64,000 bases of DNA from Ustilago trichophora (GCA_900323505.1 OOIN01000003.1:496001-560000); one strand, 5' to 3'; positions 46,906 through 59,000 are shown, counted from the stretch's first letter. The notes: a model not told the origin generated them from the letters alone. A program made the numbers and translations.

Positions 46906-49900
46906 CTAAATACTGTTTCGGCGAGCACTGATACCAGCCTTCCTCCTCGTACGTCTCCTCTTTTTAACCCTCCTTCTCACTCCACCAACACCTTCGTCAT
47001 CTGTATACTCTTCATACTCCTCTTCCTCATCATCATCCTCAAATTCACCCCTCTCCGTGCCCGATGGGAGCTTTCCCTCGGCATCCCATCCATCCAACAG
47101 ATCCACCGCAGCTTTGTACCCCTTTTCATAGATCATATCGAACCTTCCAAATGCAAGCGTGCCAAACTCTTCCACCGGCATACGCATGTAAAAGCATCCT
47201 TTCACCTTCTTAGCCTCTTCCAGCGTCTTGACAGAAGACACGTAGGTCAGACGGCCCTGAATGTCTGGGATAGAGGGAATCTTGCTAGCGTCCGACCAAG
47301 GATTCCATCGATTGAGAAGGACCCACCAGCCCGAAAGTGTGTCTCCGTACGCACGAGGGCTCGTATCGTCAATTGAGCCTACATCAACCGCAAACACCGA
47401 GCGTGCGCCCATAGCCAGCATGACAGTGACGGGAAGATTGTCAACATACCCTCCATCCACGAGCATATTTCCTTCGTCGACCAAGGGTGGGATGAGACCA
47501 GCGAGTGTCATCGACCCACGAATATAGCGCCAGGCATACCCGCTCGTATGCACTTCCATCCGCGACCACGTAATGTTGGTCGTATTGCAGAAAAAGGGAA
47601 TCCACATGTCTTCAATGTGCGTCTCTTGGATCGCTTTGAAAACTCCCCGATTGAACTCGTGGCCGGTGGTGTAGGAGACGACGGGGTAGGTGAGATCCGA
47701 GGCAAAACGCCACAGGGAAGCCATGCGGCCAGCAAACCGTTTGGCGCGACCGAACGTTGAAACCATCTCGGCCTCTCTCGCATACAGACCACCGACCAGC
47801 GATCCAATCGATGTACCGCCCACCATGTCGATCGGAATGCCGCGCTCTTCCAGCGCACGGATGACTCCCAGATGCGCACAGCCACGAGCTCCACCTCCTC
47901 CCAGCACGAGGCCGATGCTCATACCACACAGTCGACGTGCCAATCTCGCAAAGTCCGACGCATGATGCGGTCGCCCAGACGCCGATAGCGGCGCCTTGGT
48001 CTTGCGATACCGCTGTAGCGAGGTCTCCAGCTTCTGCTTCAGGTTTCGCAGCGCCTTGACCGCCTTTGGATCGCCTCCAGTCGAAATGGCCGCAGCCGCA
48101 TGCGATCCGGTGAGCCCAGCCATCTCGACGTGGTGATGGGCGTGGACCCACGGTCGATTCTTGAGCCACTCGCGCGTCGAGCCAGGCGGTACGCTCCTTT
48201 CGGGATGCAGCAACACGAGCTCCTTGCGTGCCGTCGTCTTGACACTCATCAGCAACCGCTCGTACTCACCCATCGCAGGTTCATCACCGAATCCCACCAT
48301 GAGCACGCAGTCCGCTTGCCGTATCGACGTTTGCGACCAAGCCGAAGAGACTGGTGTATCTACAACGTAGACGACCATGCGATACTTTTGCTCCAGGTCT
48401 GCGAGCCATCCCGCCAGCTTGAGCTTGCCCATGCGACTGAAAGCGTGTCGGCCCAGGACGCCCATGACGCTGCTCTGGTCCAAAAAGATGGCACGACCTC
48501 CGATGGTGTCGTCAAAGGCCGTCTGCAGCTTGGCGGCAAAGTCGATCACCGGCACCTGTCGTGTGACCGGTACGATTGCGACCGTCTTGAGATTGAGGTT
48601 ATTCCTTCCGAGATCCGGTAGACCCGGAATGGGTGCACCCAGGGCTGCGCCTTCTTGCTTGCTTCTGATCAGCTCTGCTCGCACTCGACGTGCGATGATC
48701 CGAGAAATCTGAATTGTGATGGCAGGATGACGCACCGAGATCGCATTGAACAATGTTGAAGGCATCTTGGCCAATTCCGAGTCTCGGATGGCGTGCAGCG
48801 TTGTACGTCTGCGCGAGTTGGTGATCACGTCAAGTTCGCCCACACTGTCGCCTTGACCGTACTCGTTGTGCACTTCGATACCGTTGCTCTTCTCCGTGAT
48901 GGCTCGCAAACGGCCGTTGATGACGATGAAGAAGCTATCCGAGGGATCATCCTCTCGGTAGATGACTTGTCCAGCATTGACTTGCTGCCAGTCGAGGGAC
49001 GAGTCGATGTGAAGAATCAAAGGAGGCAGAAGACTAAGCAGACGCTTGCAGAGCGTCAAAAGTACGATGGGCCGACGCTCCATGATCCGCTCGAGTGCGT
49101 GTGCTGGCAAGAAACCCACGTAGACGTCTGTCTTGGCCGTGATGTCGACGTAGCTGGCAGTGCCAAGCAGACTCGAGAGATAGCCGGCAATTCCACCTCG
49201 ACCCACAGTGAAGATGGATCGTTTGCCCTCCTTGCCACGATGTCCATTCTGCTGCTGCGGAGGAGGATTGCCACGATGAGGCTGCTGCAGAGGCGGTCGA
49301 GTTGGAGGCTTGGAGGCAGCAGGCACTTTGGCAGCGGTGGCGTCCGAGTCACGGTGGGAAGGGTTGGTTCCAGCCCCAGTCGAAACACTCGGCTTTCGCG
49401 AGCTGCCGCTGCCCGCACCCCCTGTTCCGTCCAACGCGTTGCCTACCTTTGCCGATTCAGTAGGGCGCTTTCGCAGTCCACTGGCATTACCGTAGGATGC
49501 GGATGAGGAAGAGCCTTCCCGGCCAGCAGGTCGATGGAGCGAGGGGGTGGTGCCCTCACCCGTACTGCTGGTGCGGTCTGCGTCAGTGCCTCTGCGCTGT
49601 GTTCGCGATGTATTGGCATCCCATGCAGCATCTTCGTGGTTACGACCTGTGCGCAGTGATGTGGTGGAGGGAGCTTTGCGGTGAGAATTTGTCTTGTCCT
49701 GGTTCGAGCTAGAGGTTGAAGTGCTAGCACCTCTTCCCTTGCCCGCCGATTTGCTCTTTGGAGCACGATCCTCCTCTTCCAGCTCGTTGGCGTCGGCAGA
49801 CAACAGGATGTCCAAGAAGCCATCAATAACGTAGAAGAGTCCTGCGCGACTCTCGCCTGCTTTGACCAGGGTGCTCCCGGCTGGGAAGAACTTGATCTCG

Positions 49901-52584
49901 ACCTCGTTTTCAAAGTCGGAAGGGTGGAAGCCAGAGGGACCATGTCCAGCCATGGAGCTGTTGGTACCCGTGATGCTGGACTCCTCCTCTGTCATGGCTG
50001 CATCAAGCATGCTGAGCGAGCTGAAAGCAGATTTGAAGACAGAACGCTGCAGCAGCGAGTCCTGTGCACTGATGTGGGGGCTAGCTTGGTAGCTTGCGGC
50101 GATGGGAGACGCAACAGCCTGTGCGAGACCGATGCTCTTGGCAATGCAGTCCATGACTTCGTTCTTGATGTCAAAGTGAGCGAGACCAATGTTGGAGAAG
50201 GGATGTTCGCCATCCAGATCATCGACATAGTGTGACGCGCCACCACTGCCTCCAGTGCCGTTGCGTCGAGGAATTGGAGAGACACCTGATCGCGGACTAG
50301 TGCCGCTGGTAGAATCATCCATAGGATGCGGTAGAGGACCGTGGAAAGGCTCGAGCTTGGAGACAGATCGAGGTTTAGCGCGTGGCGTCGGTTGAGCAGA
50401 ATGAAGATCGAAGCCGCTTGTGTGCCATCCGTCTTCGTTGAGACTTGCCATGCTGAGCAGATCACCGGGGCCGACCATGGTGCGAGCGGTAGGCGTCTTG
50501 AGTGGTGGATCAGGGTGGCCCCATGGCGTCTTGGCCGTAGAGATACGGGAAGGAGCTTTTTTGGCGGTCTGCTTGGGGCTTGTTGTCAGCGTCGGCGGGT
50601 CCACTGCGATTCGAACTTTTGACGGACTGCCGTCTTCCGTGTCACGTCCAGTCGGTACCGGCGTGCTGCTGCGTTGGTTAGTGGACGTCCACTCTTGAAA
50701 GTTGCGGAAGTAATCGTCGTCGTTGTAGATGGACGTTGATTCGCGCTTTGAGGTGGGTTGAGGGAGAAAGCGATGGCGGAGCTTGTCCATGCCACCCTTT
50801 TCATAGAACTCGGAAGGAAGCGGAAAGCAGGCCAGGTCGTTGATCGACTTTTCGGTACGCATGACCTCTTTGGTCAGGCCAAGATACTTGTGTGCCGTAT
50901 GGAACGTCACGCGCGAAAGACGCGCGAGAATGACCTGAACAATGTGAGCAGCCGCGTTTGGGAACTTCTTGGTTAGACGCTTGAAAGCTTCTGCCGGGAT
51001 GACGGCCAATGTCGTGTCGACGGTAGCACGTGCCACAGTACCTGCACCCTGGCGGTGGAGGGGATCGCCAGAATGCGCAAAGTGGCCATGTCCGCTGTTG
51101 CTGATAGCGCTGAGGATGGAGCCGGGTGTGTGTGGTCCGCCCGGGTTGGCGTCGTGCAAAGCATGGATCGAAGTGGCGCGTCCACGAAAGTAAGGGGATT
51201 GCGAGGTGCTTGGCAGACTCGACATGGGCGTTGCTGCTGGGGAAGCGTTGTAGCCGGGCGCAAAGTGGGAGAAGGGAGCAGAAGCCTGAGCTGGAGGCAT
51301 CTGCAGGTCGGGCGCATGTCCAAGGGAGTTGGTTCCGCTGTCGTCATTGCCCTCATGTGGGTCCATGATGGTGCTTGTGTCACCGTCTTGCACCGTCATG
51401 GAGCCCGTTCCCGAGGAGGCGGTTCGCGAATGAGAAGATTTGGGACCAGTACGGACAGCATTGCCTCCGAGGCGTTCGACGGCACCCTCTGTCGTCATAG
51501 CGGCAGGTACGTTACGAAGTGCAGCCGCATTGAGCTGAAGCTGCGCAGCAGTCTGAGATGGCGGGTTGAAGGCCGAGGCGTAGGGTGAGGTTGGAGCTGT
51601 AGAGTTGTCGGCACCTGGCGTACTCCTGTTGCCACGCCCGGTATACTGCCCTGCACTGAAGTTGTAGTGTCGGTCCATATTGGAGGAACCGAGGAGATGT
51701 GGGCCCAGGTGTGAGTCATCGTCGCCGAAAGAGAGCTTGACGTCTTCGGTGAAGAGGCTAAGAATGGTGAAGAGACTGCTGAGAGTGCCTCCACTCTCGA
51801 CCTCGTTCAAGAGTTGGTATCCATTATCGTCTTCATCCTCGACAGAGTCCTGTCCGACTGCACTTGCCGTAGCAGAAGGCAAAGGTGCGTAGACTTGAAC
51901 ATGACCGTCAATGACAATGTAAAAGGAGCAATCTGTGTCGAGCGAGAGGCTGTCGCCAGCTACAAGTCTACGAGTCTGCAAGTGCCGGGCAAGCTCGTGG
52001 AAGACGGGCTTTTCGAGGAAACCAAAGATGCGAATGGCCTGAAGGAAGTCATCGAGATAGTTGTGGAAGCTGCCGCGATCGTTATCTCCACCGGCAGAGG
52101 CGACATCGGGGTTGAGATTGAAACCTTCGTCTCGAGTCAGCGGTACCTCACGAAGGCGCTCGTACTTATTGAGGTGACGATAGCGAAGCCAGATGAATGC
52201 CGAGACCAAAGAGGTGAGGAAGAGTAGAGCAAGCGAAGGAAAGTTGAGCTGCAGTGTAAGACTGTAATGCAATATGGTGTAGACCAGACTCGGGACCGTG
52301 ATGGTAGAGAAGGTGGCAAGAATGCGGATGAGGTTGAGCGAGGCGAGGATTACTCGGAGGAGGCCATCGATCAGAGCGATGAGAGGATTTCGATCGTCTG
52401 TATAGGCTGTTGCCGCAGCTGTGGCGGCGGTTACAGCTGCTGTGCTGGCCGCTGGCTCGCTTGCCTGGGTTACGGCTGACTTGGCAGCAGAAGCCAAAGT
52501 GGTCGAAGCATCTGCGGCTGACGAGACTGCCGCTGAGGCGATGGAAGACCAGGAGGCCTGCGAGGCCGCTGGGACCTGCGACAT
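46906..52584 (-). CDS. NTE1: Lysophospholipase NTE1 (patatin-like, neuropathy-target-esterase family)
   Basis: 1892 residues from the ATG at 52584; the open frame reaches 52707 but begins with TTG. It deacylates phosphatidylcholine and lysophosphatidylcholine at the ER. An N-terminal membrane region (about residues 70-130, SLALLFLTSLVSAFIWL) is followed by three cyclic-nucleotide-binding-like domains (near 185-260, 900-940 and 1195-1290, e.g. FFIVINGRLRAI). The patatin domain has GGGGARG near residue 1560, the GTSIG nucleophile Ser near 1592 and DGGYVDN near 1710. Long Ser/Thr/Pro-rich linkers separate the regulatory domains, making the protein longer than yeast Nte1. The C terminus is acidic, then basic. 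Confidence 0.95.
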   Translation of the reverse strand: MSQVPAASQASWSSIASAAVSSAADASTTLASAAKSAVTQASEPAASTAAVTAATAAATAYTDDRNPLIALIDGLLRVILASLNLIRILATFSTITVPSLVYTILHYSLTLQLNFPSLALLFLTSLVSAFIWLRYRHLNKYERLREVPLTRDEGFNLNPDVASAGGDNDRGSFHNYLDDFLQAIRIFGFLEKPVFHELARHLQTRRLVAGDSLSLDTDCSFYIVIDGHVQVYAPLPSATASAVGQDSVEDEDDNGYQLLNEVESGGTLSSLFTILSLFTEDVKLSFGDDDSHLGPHLLGSSNMDRHYNFSAGQYTGRGNRSTPGADNSTAPTSPYASAFNPPSQTAAQLQLNAAALRNVPAAMTTEGAVERLGGNAVRTGPKSSHSRTASSGTGSMTVQDGDTSTIMDPHEGNDDSGTNSLGHAPDLQMPPAQASAPFSHFAPGYNASPAATPMSSLPSTSQSPYFRGRATSIHALHDANPGGPHTPGSILSAISNSGHGHFAHSGDPLHRQGAGTVARATVDTTLAVIPAEAFKRLTKKFPNAAAHIVQVILARLSRVTFHTAHKYLGLTKEVMRTEKSINDLACFPLPSEFYEKGGMDKLRHRFLPQPTSKRESTSIYNDDDYFRNFQEWTSTNQRSSTPVPTGRDTEDGSPSKVRIAVDPPTLTTSPKQTAKKAPSRISTAKTPWGHPDPPLKTPTARTMVGPGDLLSMASLNEDGWHTSGFDLHSAQPTPRAKPRSVSKLEPFHGPLPHPMDDSTSGTSPRSGVSPIPRRNGTGGSGGASHYVDDLDGEHPFSNIGLAHFDIKNEVMDCIAKSIGLAQAVASPIAASYQASPHISAQDSLLQRSVFKSAFSSLSMLDAAMTEEESSITGTNSSMAGHGPSGFHPSDFENEVEIKFFPAGSTLVKAGESRAGLFYVIDGFLDILLSADANELEEEDRAPKSKSAGKGRGASTSTSSSNQDKTNSHRKAPSTTSLRTGRNHEDAAWDANTSRTQRRGTDADRTSSTGEGTTPSLHRPAGREGSSSSASYGNASGLRKRPTESAKVGNALDGTGGAGSGSSRKPSVSTGAGTNPSHRDSDATAAKVPAASKPPTRPPLQQPHRGNPPPQQQNGHRGKEGKRSIFTVGRGGIAGYLSSLLGTASYVDITAKTDVYVGFLPAHALERIMERRPIVLLTLCKRLLSLLPPLILHIDSSLDWQQVNAGQVIYREDDPSDSFFIVINGRLRAITEKSNGIEVHNEYGQGDSVGELDVITNSRRRTTLHAIRDSELAKMPSTLFNAISVRHPAITIQISRIIARRVRAELIRSKQEGAALGAPIPGLPDLGRNNLNLKTVAIVPVTRQVPVIDFAAKLQTAFDDTIGGRAIFLDQSSVMGVLGRHAFSRMGKLKLAGWLADLEQKYRMVVYVVDTPVSSAWSQTSIRQADCVLMVGFGDEPAMGEYERLLMSVKTTARKELVLLHPERSVPPGSTREWLKNRPWVHAHHHVEMAGLTGSHAAAAISTGGDPKAVKALRNLKQKLETSLQRYRKTKAPLSASGRPHHASDFARLARRLCGMSIGLVLGGGGARGCAHLGVIRALEERGIPIDMVGGTSIGSLVGGLYAREAEMVSTFGRAKRFAGRMASLWRFASDLTYPVVSYTTGHEFNRGVFKAIQETHIEDMWIPFFCNTTNITWSRMEVHTSGYAWRYIRGSMTLAGLIPPLVDEGNMLVDGGYVDNLPVTVMLAMGARSVFAVDVGSIDDTSPRAYGDTLSGWWVLLNRWNPWSDASKIPSIPDIQGRLTYVSSVKTLEEAKKVKGCFYMRMPVEEFGTLAFGRFDMIYEKGYKAAVDLLDGWDAEGKLPSGTERGEFEDDDEEEEYEEYTDDEGVGGVRRRVKKRRRTRRKAGISARRNSI

Positions 52585-53096
52585 GGGGTCGACCTTGGCA
52601 GGAGAAGACGACGGGGCCGAACGTGAGAAGGGTGTATTTGGTGGTTGTGGTCGTCGGAGGAGATGAAGGAGGACGACCTTGGAACCGAGTTCAGGGTGCA
52701 CAGGCAACTGAGCATGATGAGTAACAAGAGAGCCGCCTGGCCCGAGCGGTCCATTTTTATTTTTTATTTTTTATTTTTTTTTTCAACGAGCCCCTGATTT
52801 TTCTCGACTTTTCTGTGGGAGCACAGCGCTATCACAGCTACCACGTTGCTTTTTGGAGGAAAAAGAAATCCTCGATCCGAGCTTTGGTGCTCAACGTCGT
52901 AGCCGCGCATGCACACAAAAAAGGCACATTCCGGCCCGCGGATAAAGTCGACGAGCAGCTTAGACACCAGCCGGGCAAAGAGTCACCTTGTGTCGACAGG
53001 TATCGTGCATTTCTCCCTCATCTTATGATCGGATCGGCGCTCATCAGTCTGCATTTGTATGGGATGGTGGTCGGGGATCAGTGGCATTGGGCACGC
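52585..53096. promoter_or_regulatory. NTE1 upstream region with A/T tract
   Basis: 512 bases between the NTE1 ATG and the 3' end of the next minus-strand gene. The tract at 52752-52792 repeats A followed by five or six T. An ATG at 52754 opens a short hydrophobic frame (MDRSGQAALLLLIMLSC) in a different phase; it could be an upstream ORF or an unsolved first exon of NTE1. Confidence 0.45.
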
Positions 53097-54770
53097 TCAG
53101 AGCCGACCCGCCAAATGCTTAGAGGCAACGTGGGAAGCGATGGCAGGCCCATAAAAGTCGACGCGTTCGACCATATCCGGTTGGAGATCAGCTATGCTCG
53201 CTGCACCGAGAAGCCTCATGCCTGTCAGAATCTCTTCCTCTAGCACTAAAGTAGACCAAACGGGTGAATGTGGAAGTGTGATTGTCAGCTAGGCTCCCCT
53301 AGGCAAAGCCACGTGCAGATGATTGACGTGGCGGTGAAACTTACTTCTGACCGTCTTGACAACGCCAAGATGACGATAGGCTGCTTCTGCAAATACGAAA
53401 GGACGCCCCAGCGCGACTGCCTTGGCACCGAGGCACAGAGCTTTGAGAATGTCGGTACCGCGTCGAATCCCGCCGTCGATCAAGACGTCAAGCTTGTCAA
53501 ACACTTGCGGATGACGATGACGCAGGTCATACAAGAGATCCATCGGTGGTCGTGCAAAGTCAAGCTGGCGACCTCCATGATTGGAAAGAACAATTCCGTC
53601 CACACCAGCTTCGACAGCTAACAATACATCCTCTAAACTTTGTATACCCTTGAGCACGACAGGCTTGCCCACTGCCGCCTTCTTGATCCAAGCAATATCA
53701 TCCCAGTTGAGATCCCGGTCCATGCCTGCGGTCGAGGTGGCAGCAGATCCTCGGGCGCTAACGCCAGTCTCTTGCAAGCCATCTTCGTTCACAAGCACTG
53801 CTGCTGCTGCGTCGCCATCATCGATCCATCGAGATTCCTCTTCGGGCCAGTTTGGAGCCGGCTGCGCTTCTGCGCGAATCTTTCGATCCTTTTCTCGATT
53901 GCCGATCTGAGCGACATCGACGGTGACGAAGACGGCGTGGGCTCCTCCTTGCATCGCCTGCGTGACCAATTGGGCCGATGCGGAATGGTTGCGTTGGACG
54001 TAGAGCTGGAGGAAGTGGACTGCGTCGAGGTTCTCTGCCTTGGCACGTTTCTGGAGTTCGAGAATGGAAGTGGCCGCAAAGGTAGAGACCATGTGAGGCA
54101 GTCGGCATTGCGCCAATCCTTTGGTGAGGTGCCAGTCACAGTCAGGACCGGCCATGTGGGTGTTGCCGACGGCAGAACCCATGATGGGGAGGGGATACCG
54201 CTTGTCGAACAATGTCACAGATGTATCTACTGTATCTACACGTTTCAGCACGCGCGGGTTAAAGTAATAGCGAGAGAAAGACAGGCGGTTGGCCTGCAAG
54301 CTTGCTTCAGTGTCGGAGCCTCCAGCGTAGAAGGCAGCAGCCAAAGGTGGCAAGACGGTGAGTGCTGCATTCTCCATGTCGTCCAGATTTGTGATATCCT
54401 TGAGTCGTGGAAGGCGTCTTCTGGCGAGTTTTACTTGCTCGCTGAGGCGCTGCTGAGATTCAAGCAGCTTGGTGTCTGAGTCTGACAGAAGCCGTTTGTG
54501 CTCTTGGTCGTCTAGCGTGCCGTCAGCATTGGTTGCGAGAGCCAGTCTCCCCTTGTAGGCATGCTGAGGGAGTTGCGACAAGACCGAAGTGGAGTGAGCT
54601 GTCTTGAATGCTTGTGTTGCATCCTTTCCGGCGTACGTGAGAAGCAAAGCCTTTCCACCTGGGTGGCTATCGAGATAGGATGTGACATCGTACACACTGC
54701 CTTCGATCACGAGCCATGCGTCAGTTAAGCATGCATGCCGTTGGATTTCGTGCACGGTGAGCTGTGTCAT
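53097..54770 (-). CDS. Flavocytochrome b2-like L-lactate dehydrogenase (cytochrome b5 + FMN domain)
   Basis: Two exons, 53345-54770 and 53097-53245, joined by a 99-base GTAAGT..TAG intron, give 524 residues. Residues 1-75 form a cytochrome b5 domain with haem ligands His-36 (SHPGGKALL) and His-59. The FMN-dependent alpha-hydroxy-acid dehydrogenase barrel follows, with PIMGSAVGNTH, LQLYVQRN, VVLKGIQS, the catalytic LSNHGGRQLDF and GGIRRGTDILKALCLGAKAV. Splicing restores the family end VVKTVRMLEEEILTGMRLLGA; unspliced, the frame ends in unrelated residues. The protein starts directly at the b5 domain with no mitochondrial presequence. The acid substrate cannot be fixed from sequence, lactate being the likeliest. 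Confidence 0.92.
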
Positions 54771-55749
54771 GTCCTTTGTTTCTGTGACTGCTATCGAAAC
54801 CGAATCTACGATGGCGAGCGTGAAGAGGAAGAAACAGGGATGAGGCCTGTCATGCTCGTAACAACATGTAGCAAGGTATTCGAGCGTCGAATTGCGGGGT
54901 AAAGAATCTTGGTTCGGCCATCAACACGGCGGAATGGCCGGCGGAGAAAAATTTTCGAGCGTGTTAAGTCCAACATCCACTCACTTTCGACAAGCTTCCG
55001 AAAATTCGAGGTTGGCCAAAAAGACGCCGTACTTTGAAAGCACGGCGTGGTGTAACCATCGCTGTCGACAAGCTTGTTGCGACCGTCACTCTTGCTCGTC
55101 ATGCAAAGGACAGGGAACTAAAGGCAATCACTTGACCATGAGCCCCGGTGGTAATTTTGATTCGTTCTGGCATAGGTTGGCCTCGAATCGACCATTTTGG
55201 CAGATGTTGATGCCTCATCTCTGCGTGCTCTCAAGCGACGGTCAAGTGTCGCCAGTGACGCTATCTCGCCGATGATTGCATCGGGGGGCTTTTGTTGGAG
55301 AATCTTTTAAACACCGACAGCAGAAGATGGCAAGCGAGACAACAGAGGTGCATGGTTCATCACGGCTTTGAACAGCGTAGCACCCCTGAAATTGATTCGA
55401 GACATGGATCACGCTCGCTCGTGGTCATTATGCACGCTCGCTCATACAGTCTAGTATAGTATGAACCGGCGGCTGCATCGGTGGTCACTGCAATATCCCA
55501 GAGCGTTGGATCCATCGAGTGCATGATCTGCGCAGAGATAGTTATGTACAACAGCAGATCAAAGCTCAAGGCTCTTGATCGTATCTGTACCGAGACTTGT
55601 GCCCTTGCTCGTAGGCCATTGATCAGGCACACGACTCGTTTGGGATCATGATCAGCGAGGACGTGTGCGTGATGCTGGCGTGTGTGTGTGTGTGAGTGGT
55701 TTGGTGGGACAAAACGCGCTCTGTGATGATGAAAAGTCAAGTGTGAATG

Positions 55750-55781
<32 letters not shown>

Positions 55782-56092
55782 TGTTTATTTATTTATTTGT
55801 TGTGTGCCTTTTTGAAAGGAGGCGCGTGGCTCAGGAGTAAGTTTTTGGTGCTTCCCCACGCTTCTCACTCTGCTCATTACACCTCTTTCCCCTACTGTTG
55901 TTCTGAATCGCCGTCTTCCTCTCCTCCATTCACTCATCTCTTGTTGGCTCTGTCAAACAAGCACCTGACAATGTGCTAGCTCATCACACAGTCCTCTCCT
56001 CATACTCACAACAACTGCATCTTTTTCACGCTACGCCGTATCGTCCAGACCACATGCTCGTTGGCTGAGCCACAACATGTTCATAGCCTAGC
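54771..56092. promoter_or_regulatory. Divergent region with a 27-base poly-T tract
   Basis: 1322 bases between two divergently transcribed genes. An uninterrupted T run spans 55750-55776, followed by AATTTTG and TTTA repeats (55777-55800). The 5-phosphatase-proximal 250 bases are C/T-rich. No gene supported. Confidence 0.5.
55750..55776. repeat. Poly-T homopolymer, 27 bases
   Basis: Twenty-seven consecutive T, followed by an A/T-rich TTTATTTATTTATT stretch. Confidence 0.95.
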
Positions 56093-59000
56093 ATGGCCTC
56101 CTCGTCTCCATCCAGGCCCTCGGCGCCAAACGCATCAAGTCCAGCACCATCGTCTCCCTCCCTTTCGGCCAACATCGATACTCTACACTCATCACACCAA
56201 CATCAGCATCAGCCTCCGTTGCGCGCACGACTACATGCCCTTCTCCAGCATTCCGACTCGCACTCGCACTCAGGCTCTACCCCTGCTTTATCACCCTCGT
56301 CCGACACACACAGCCACCATCACATCAATGCAGACCCTCTGTCCAGCTCCACCTCCCTTGACAGTGTCGACCATGCATCATCCTCTCCGAAACTTGGCCG
56401 TTCGCCGCTCAAGCGTAAACCACCCAAGGGCGCCCTCAGTGTTTTGCCAGCTGCTGCCATCGCATCCACCTCCTCCTCAACACCTCCTATGGCCGCTTCA
56501 CCTCCGCCCAAACTAGCAGCGTTACCTCGCGCAGTCACCACCTCCAATATTGTCCAGATTGCCAACTCTAGTCAACGTTCAGACTCGCGCTCCTCTGGCC
56601 CCTCAAGAGCTTCCAGCCTCGACCCCTCTCATTTCTCGGCAGATGCCAATGCTCCTACTGTGTCGTCCGAGAAGATCTCAGATACATCACCTGGACAGAA
56701 GCAGCAACGTCAGCGTCCATCCATCAAGGTGCGCGTAATCACCTGGAATATGCACGATAGTGTTCCTAAAGGCGATCTCGAAGTGCTCCTCGGCAAGGCG
56801 GGTCCATACGTTGCACCCGATCCAGACTGGGACATCAGCTATGACAGTGCAGACGACAACGACGATGCGGATGCACAACACAAACAACGCAGAGGCTCTC
56901 ATGTCGTCGGCCAAGAGCACGTCCCCAGAGCAGATCGCATCCCTCCTCTCCCGCACGACGACTCGCATCCGTACCACCTGCTGGTCATCGCCGGCCAAGA
57001 GTGCCCGTGGGGTGACGGTAAACGACTGGCAACCAGCGTCGGCATGGCAGGAGAGCTAGGTGATTTTGGCAAGCAGAAGAATCGCAAAGACAAAGACACC
57101 AACAAGGACAAGTCCAAGCCGTTCAAGACGAAAGAAAAGCAGAGGTCGGGTGATAGCGACAGTCTACCTACTGCTGCTGATGGCTCCAAGACAGCACATT
57201 CTACTACTGATGAGGCACCCTCCTCCAGCGGTCTTGCGGCTCCGATCGAGGACCAAAGCTTTCCCTTCCTCTACCCCTCACATTCTACGGCCCTTCCCGG
57301 TCATCCACTCGCCTCACCCATGATTGGCGGCAGTTCCATGCCTGGCTTCAGCACCCCGTCCGAACAAACCGCAGACGACAAGCACGCAGTATGGCCCAAC
57401 ATCGGCGGCAAGGGCTGGAGCGATCTCTGCGAGGATTGGCTCTGTCGCAATCAGACTGCCAAAAAGGACAAGGAGCACAAGGAAAAGTCTTTTATCAGTG
57501 GCGCACGTCTTGCTCGCGCACTGTCGCAATCCACCTCTAGGAAAGACTTTGCTCTTTCCCGTGAGTCGCTGGCGGATCATCAACATTCTCTTCCATCTCA
57601 CTCGCTGTCAGCCGCCGTCACGCCAGAGCTTTCCCGCGCTGCAAGTCCCGTCGGTATGCCTACGAGTGCCAGCGTGCCAGGCACGCCCAACCAGAGCACT
57701 TTCGAAGGCTTCAACGCCTTTCTCGATGCCTCAACAGGAACGACCTCAGAAGCTTCTACAAGCGCCGAGAAACGCAGACGTTTGGTGCCGAAGCTCAATC
57801 TCAAGCCTGTAGAACTCGTCAGGAAGACTACGGCCTCGGGGCGCTCCAGTCCTGCCAACTTTACTGGCACGGACTGCGTCTCTTCTCCCGTGTTGCTCTC
57901 ACCCACCGCAGTGCTTCCCCAAGGTGCGCATCAGCTGCTCAATCCGTCACAACCCCCGGATCAGGCCCAACCTAACGAGCCAAGCACCATGACGGCCTCT
58001 ACGAGCTCGGGGGGATTGCTTGCCGTGCCTGGCACGCCATCAATGAGCCGCATGAACTCATCGCATAACCTCTCCAGACTCGCAGCCGCCGCAGATCCTA
58101 CGTCGCGTTCCGTGTCTCCAGCTGCCACCGAAGTGCACGTCGAGCCTCCGACACCTTCGCGCTCTCCATCACCCTGCCCCACCGCGCCTCACGCCGCAAG
58201 CAATGGCGGGCAAATACCACGTGACACGGCCTCCCCGGCGCCCTCTGCCACGGCAAGCGTCACCAACGAGGCCGGCGCCAATCCGAAAGGATCCGAAAGG
58301 ACCTTTGCAGACGTTGTTCCCAAGACCTTGGGGCCCTACGAGCTGGTAATCAAAGAACGCATGATGGGTTGCTACATGGCTGTCTACGTGTGGCGTGGCT
58401 GTAAGGATCGAGTGCGCGGCGCTTCTCGATCTCATGTCAAGTCAGGCCTGCTTGCAGGTCGAGTTGGCAACAAGGGTGGCGTGGGCATTTCGCTCAAGCT
58501 AGGCACCACCAGGCTGCTCTTTGTCAACGCACATCTCGCGGCCCACGAGGACAAGGTGGCACTCCGCCTGGCGAATGTTGCCAAGATCAAGGCCGCACTC
58601 AAAGTCGACTCGTTCCTGCCAAAGGACGATCCACGATCCCGACTGGAGGATATCACAGAGCAATTCGATCATACTTTCTGGTTTGGCGATCTCAACTTCC
58701 GCATCGACATTTCGCGTCAGCATGCTGATTGGCTCATGATGAACAAGAAGTACGATCAGGCATTGGCCTTCGATCAGCTCGGCAAGGTGCTCAAGGATGG
58801 CGACGCCTTCAAAGGCTTCAAAGAGGCACCTATCAACTTCCCACCGACTTACAAGTACGATGTGCTCAAGACGCTCAAGATCAAGAGGAACAAGACGTTG
58901 ACCTCCATCCGAAATGCTGTCGATATTCCGGGTGCCACTGCTGCAGCTGCTACCGCGAAAGGTACAGATCTAGCTGCTACACCTCTCGGCGAGAGCGTCA

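Noticed and set aside
52585..52707. Extension of NTE1 to 52707
   Set aside because: The frame begins with TTG there; the first ATG in frame is at 52584.
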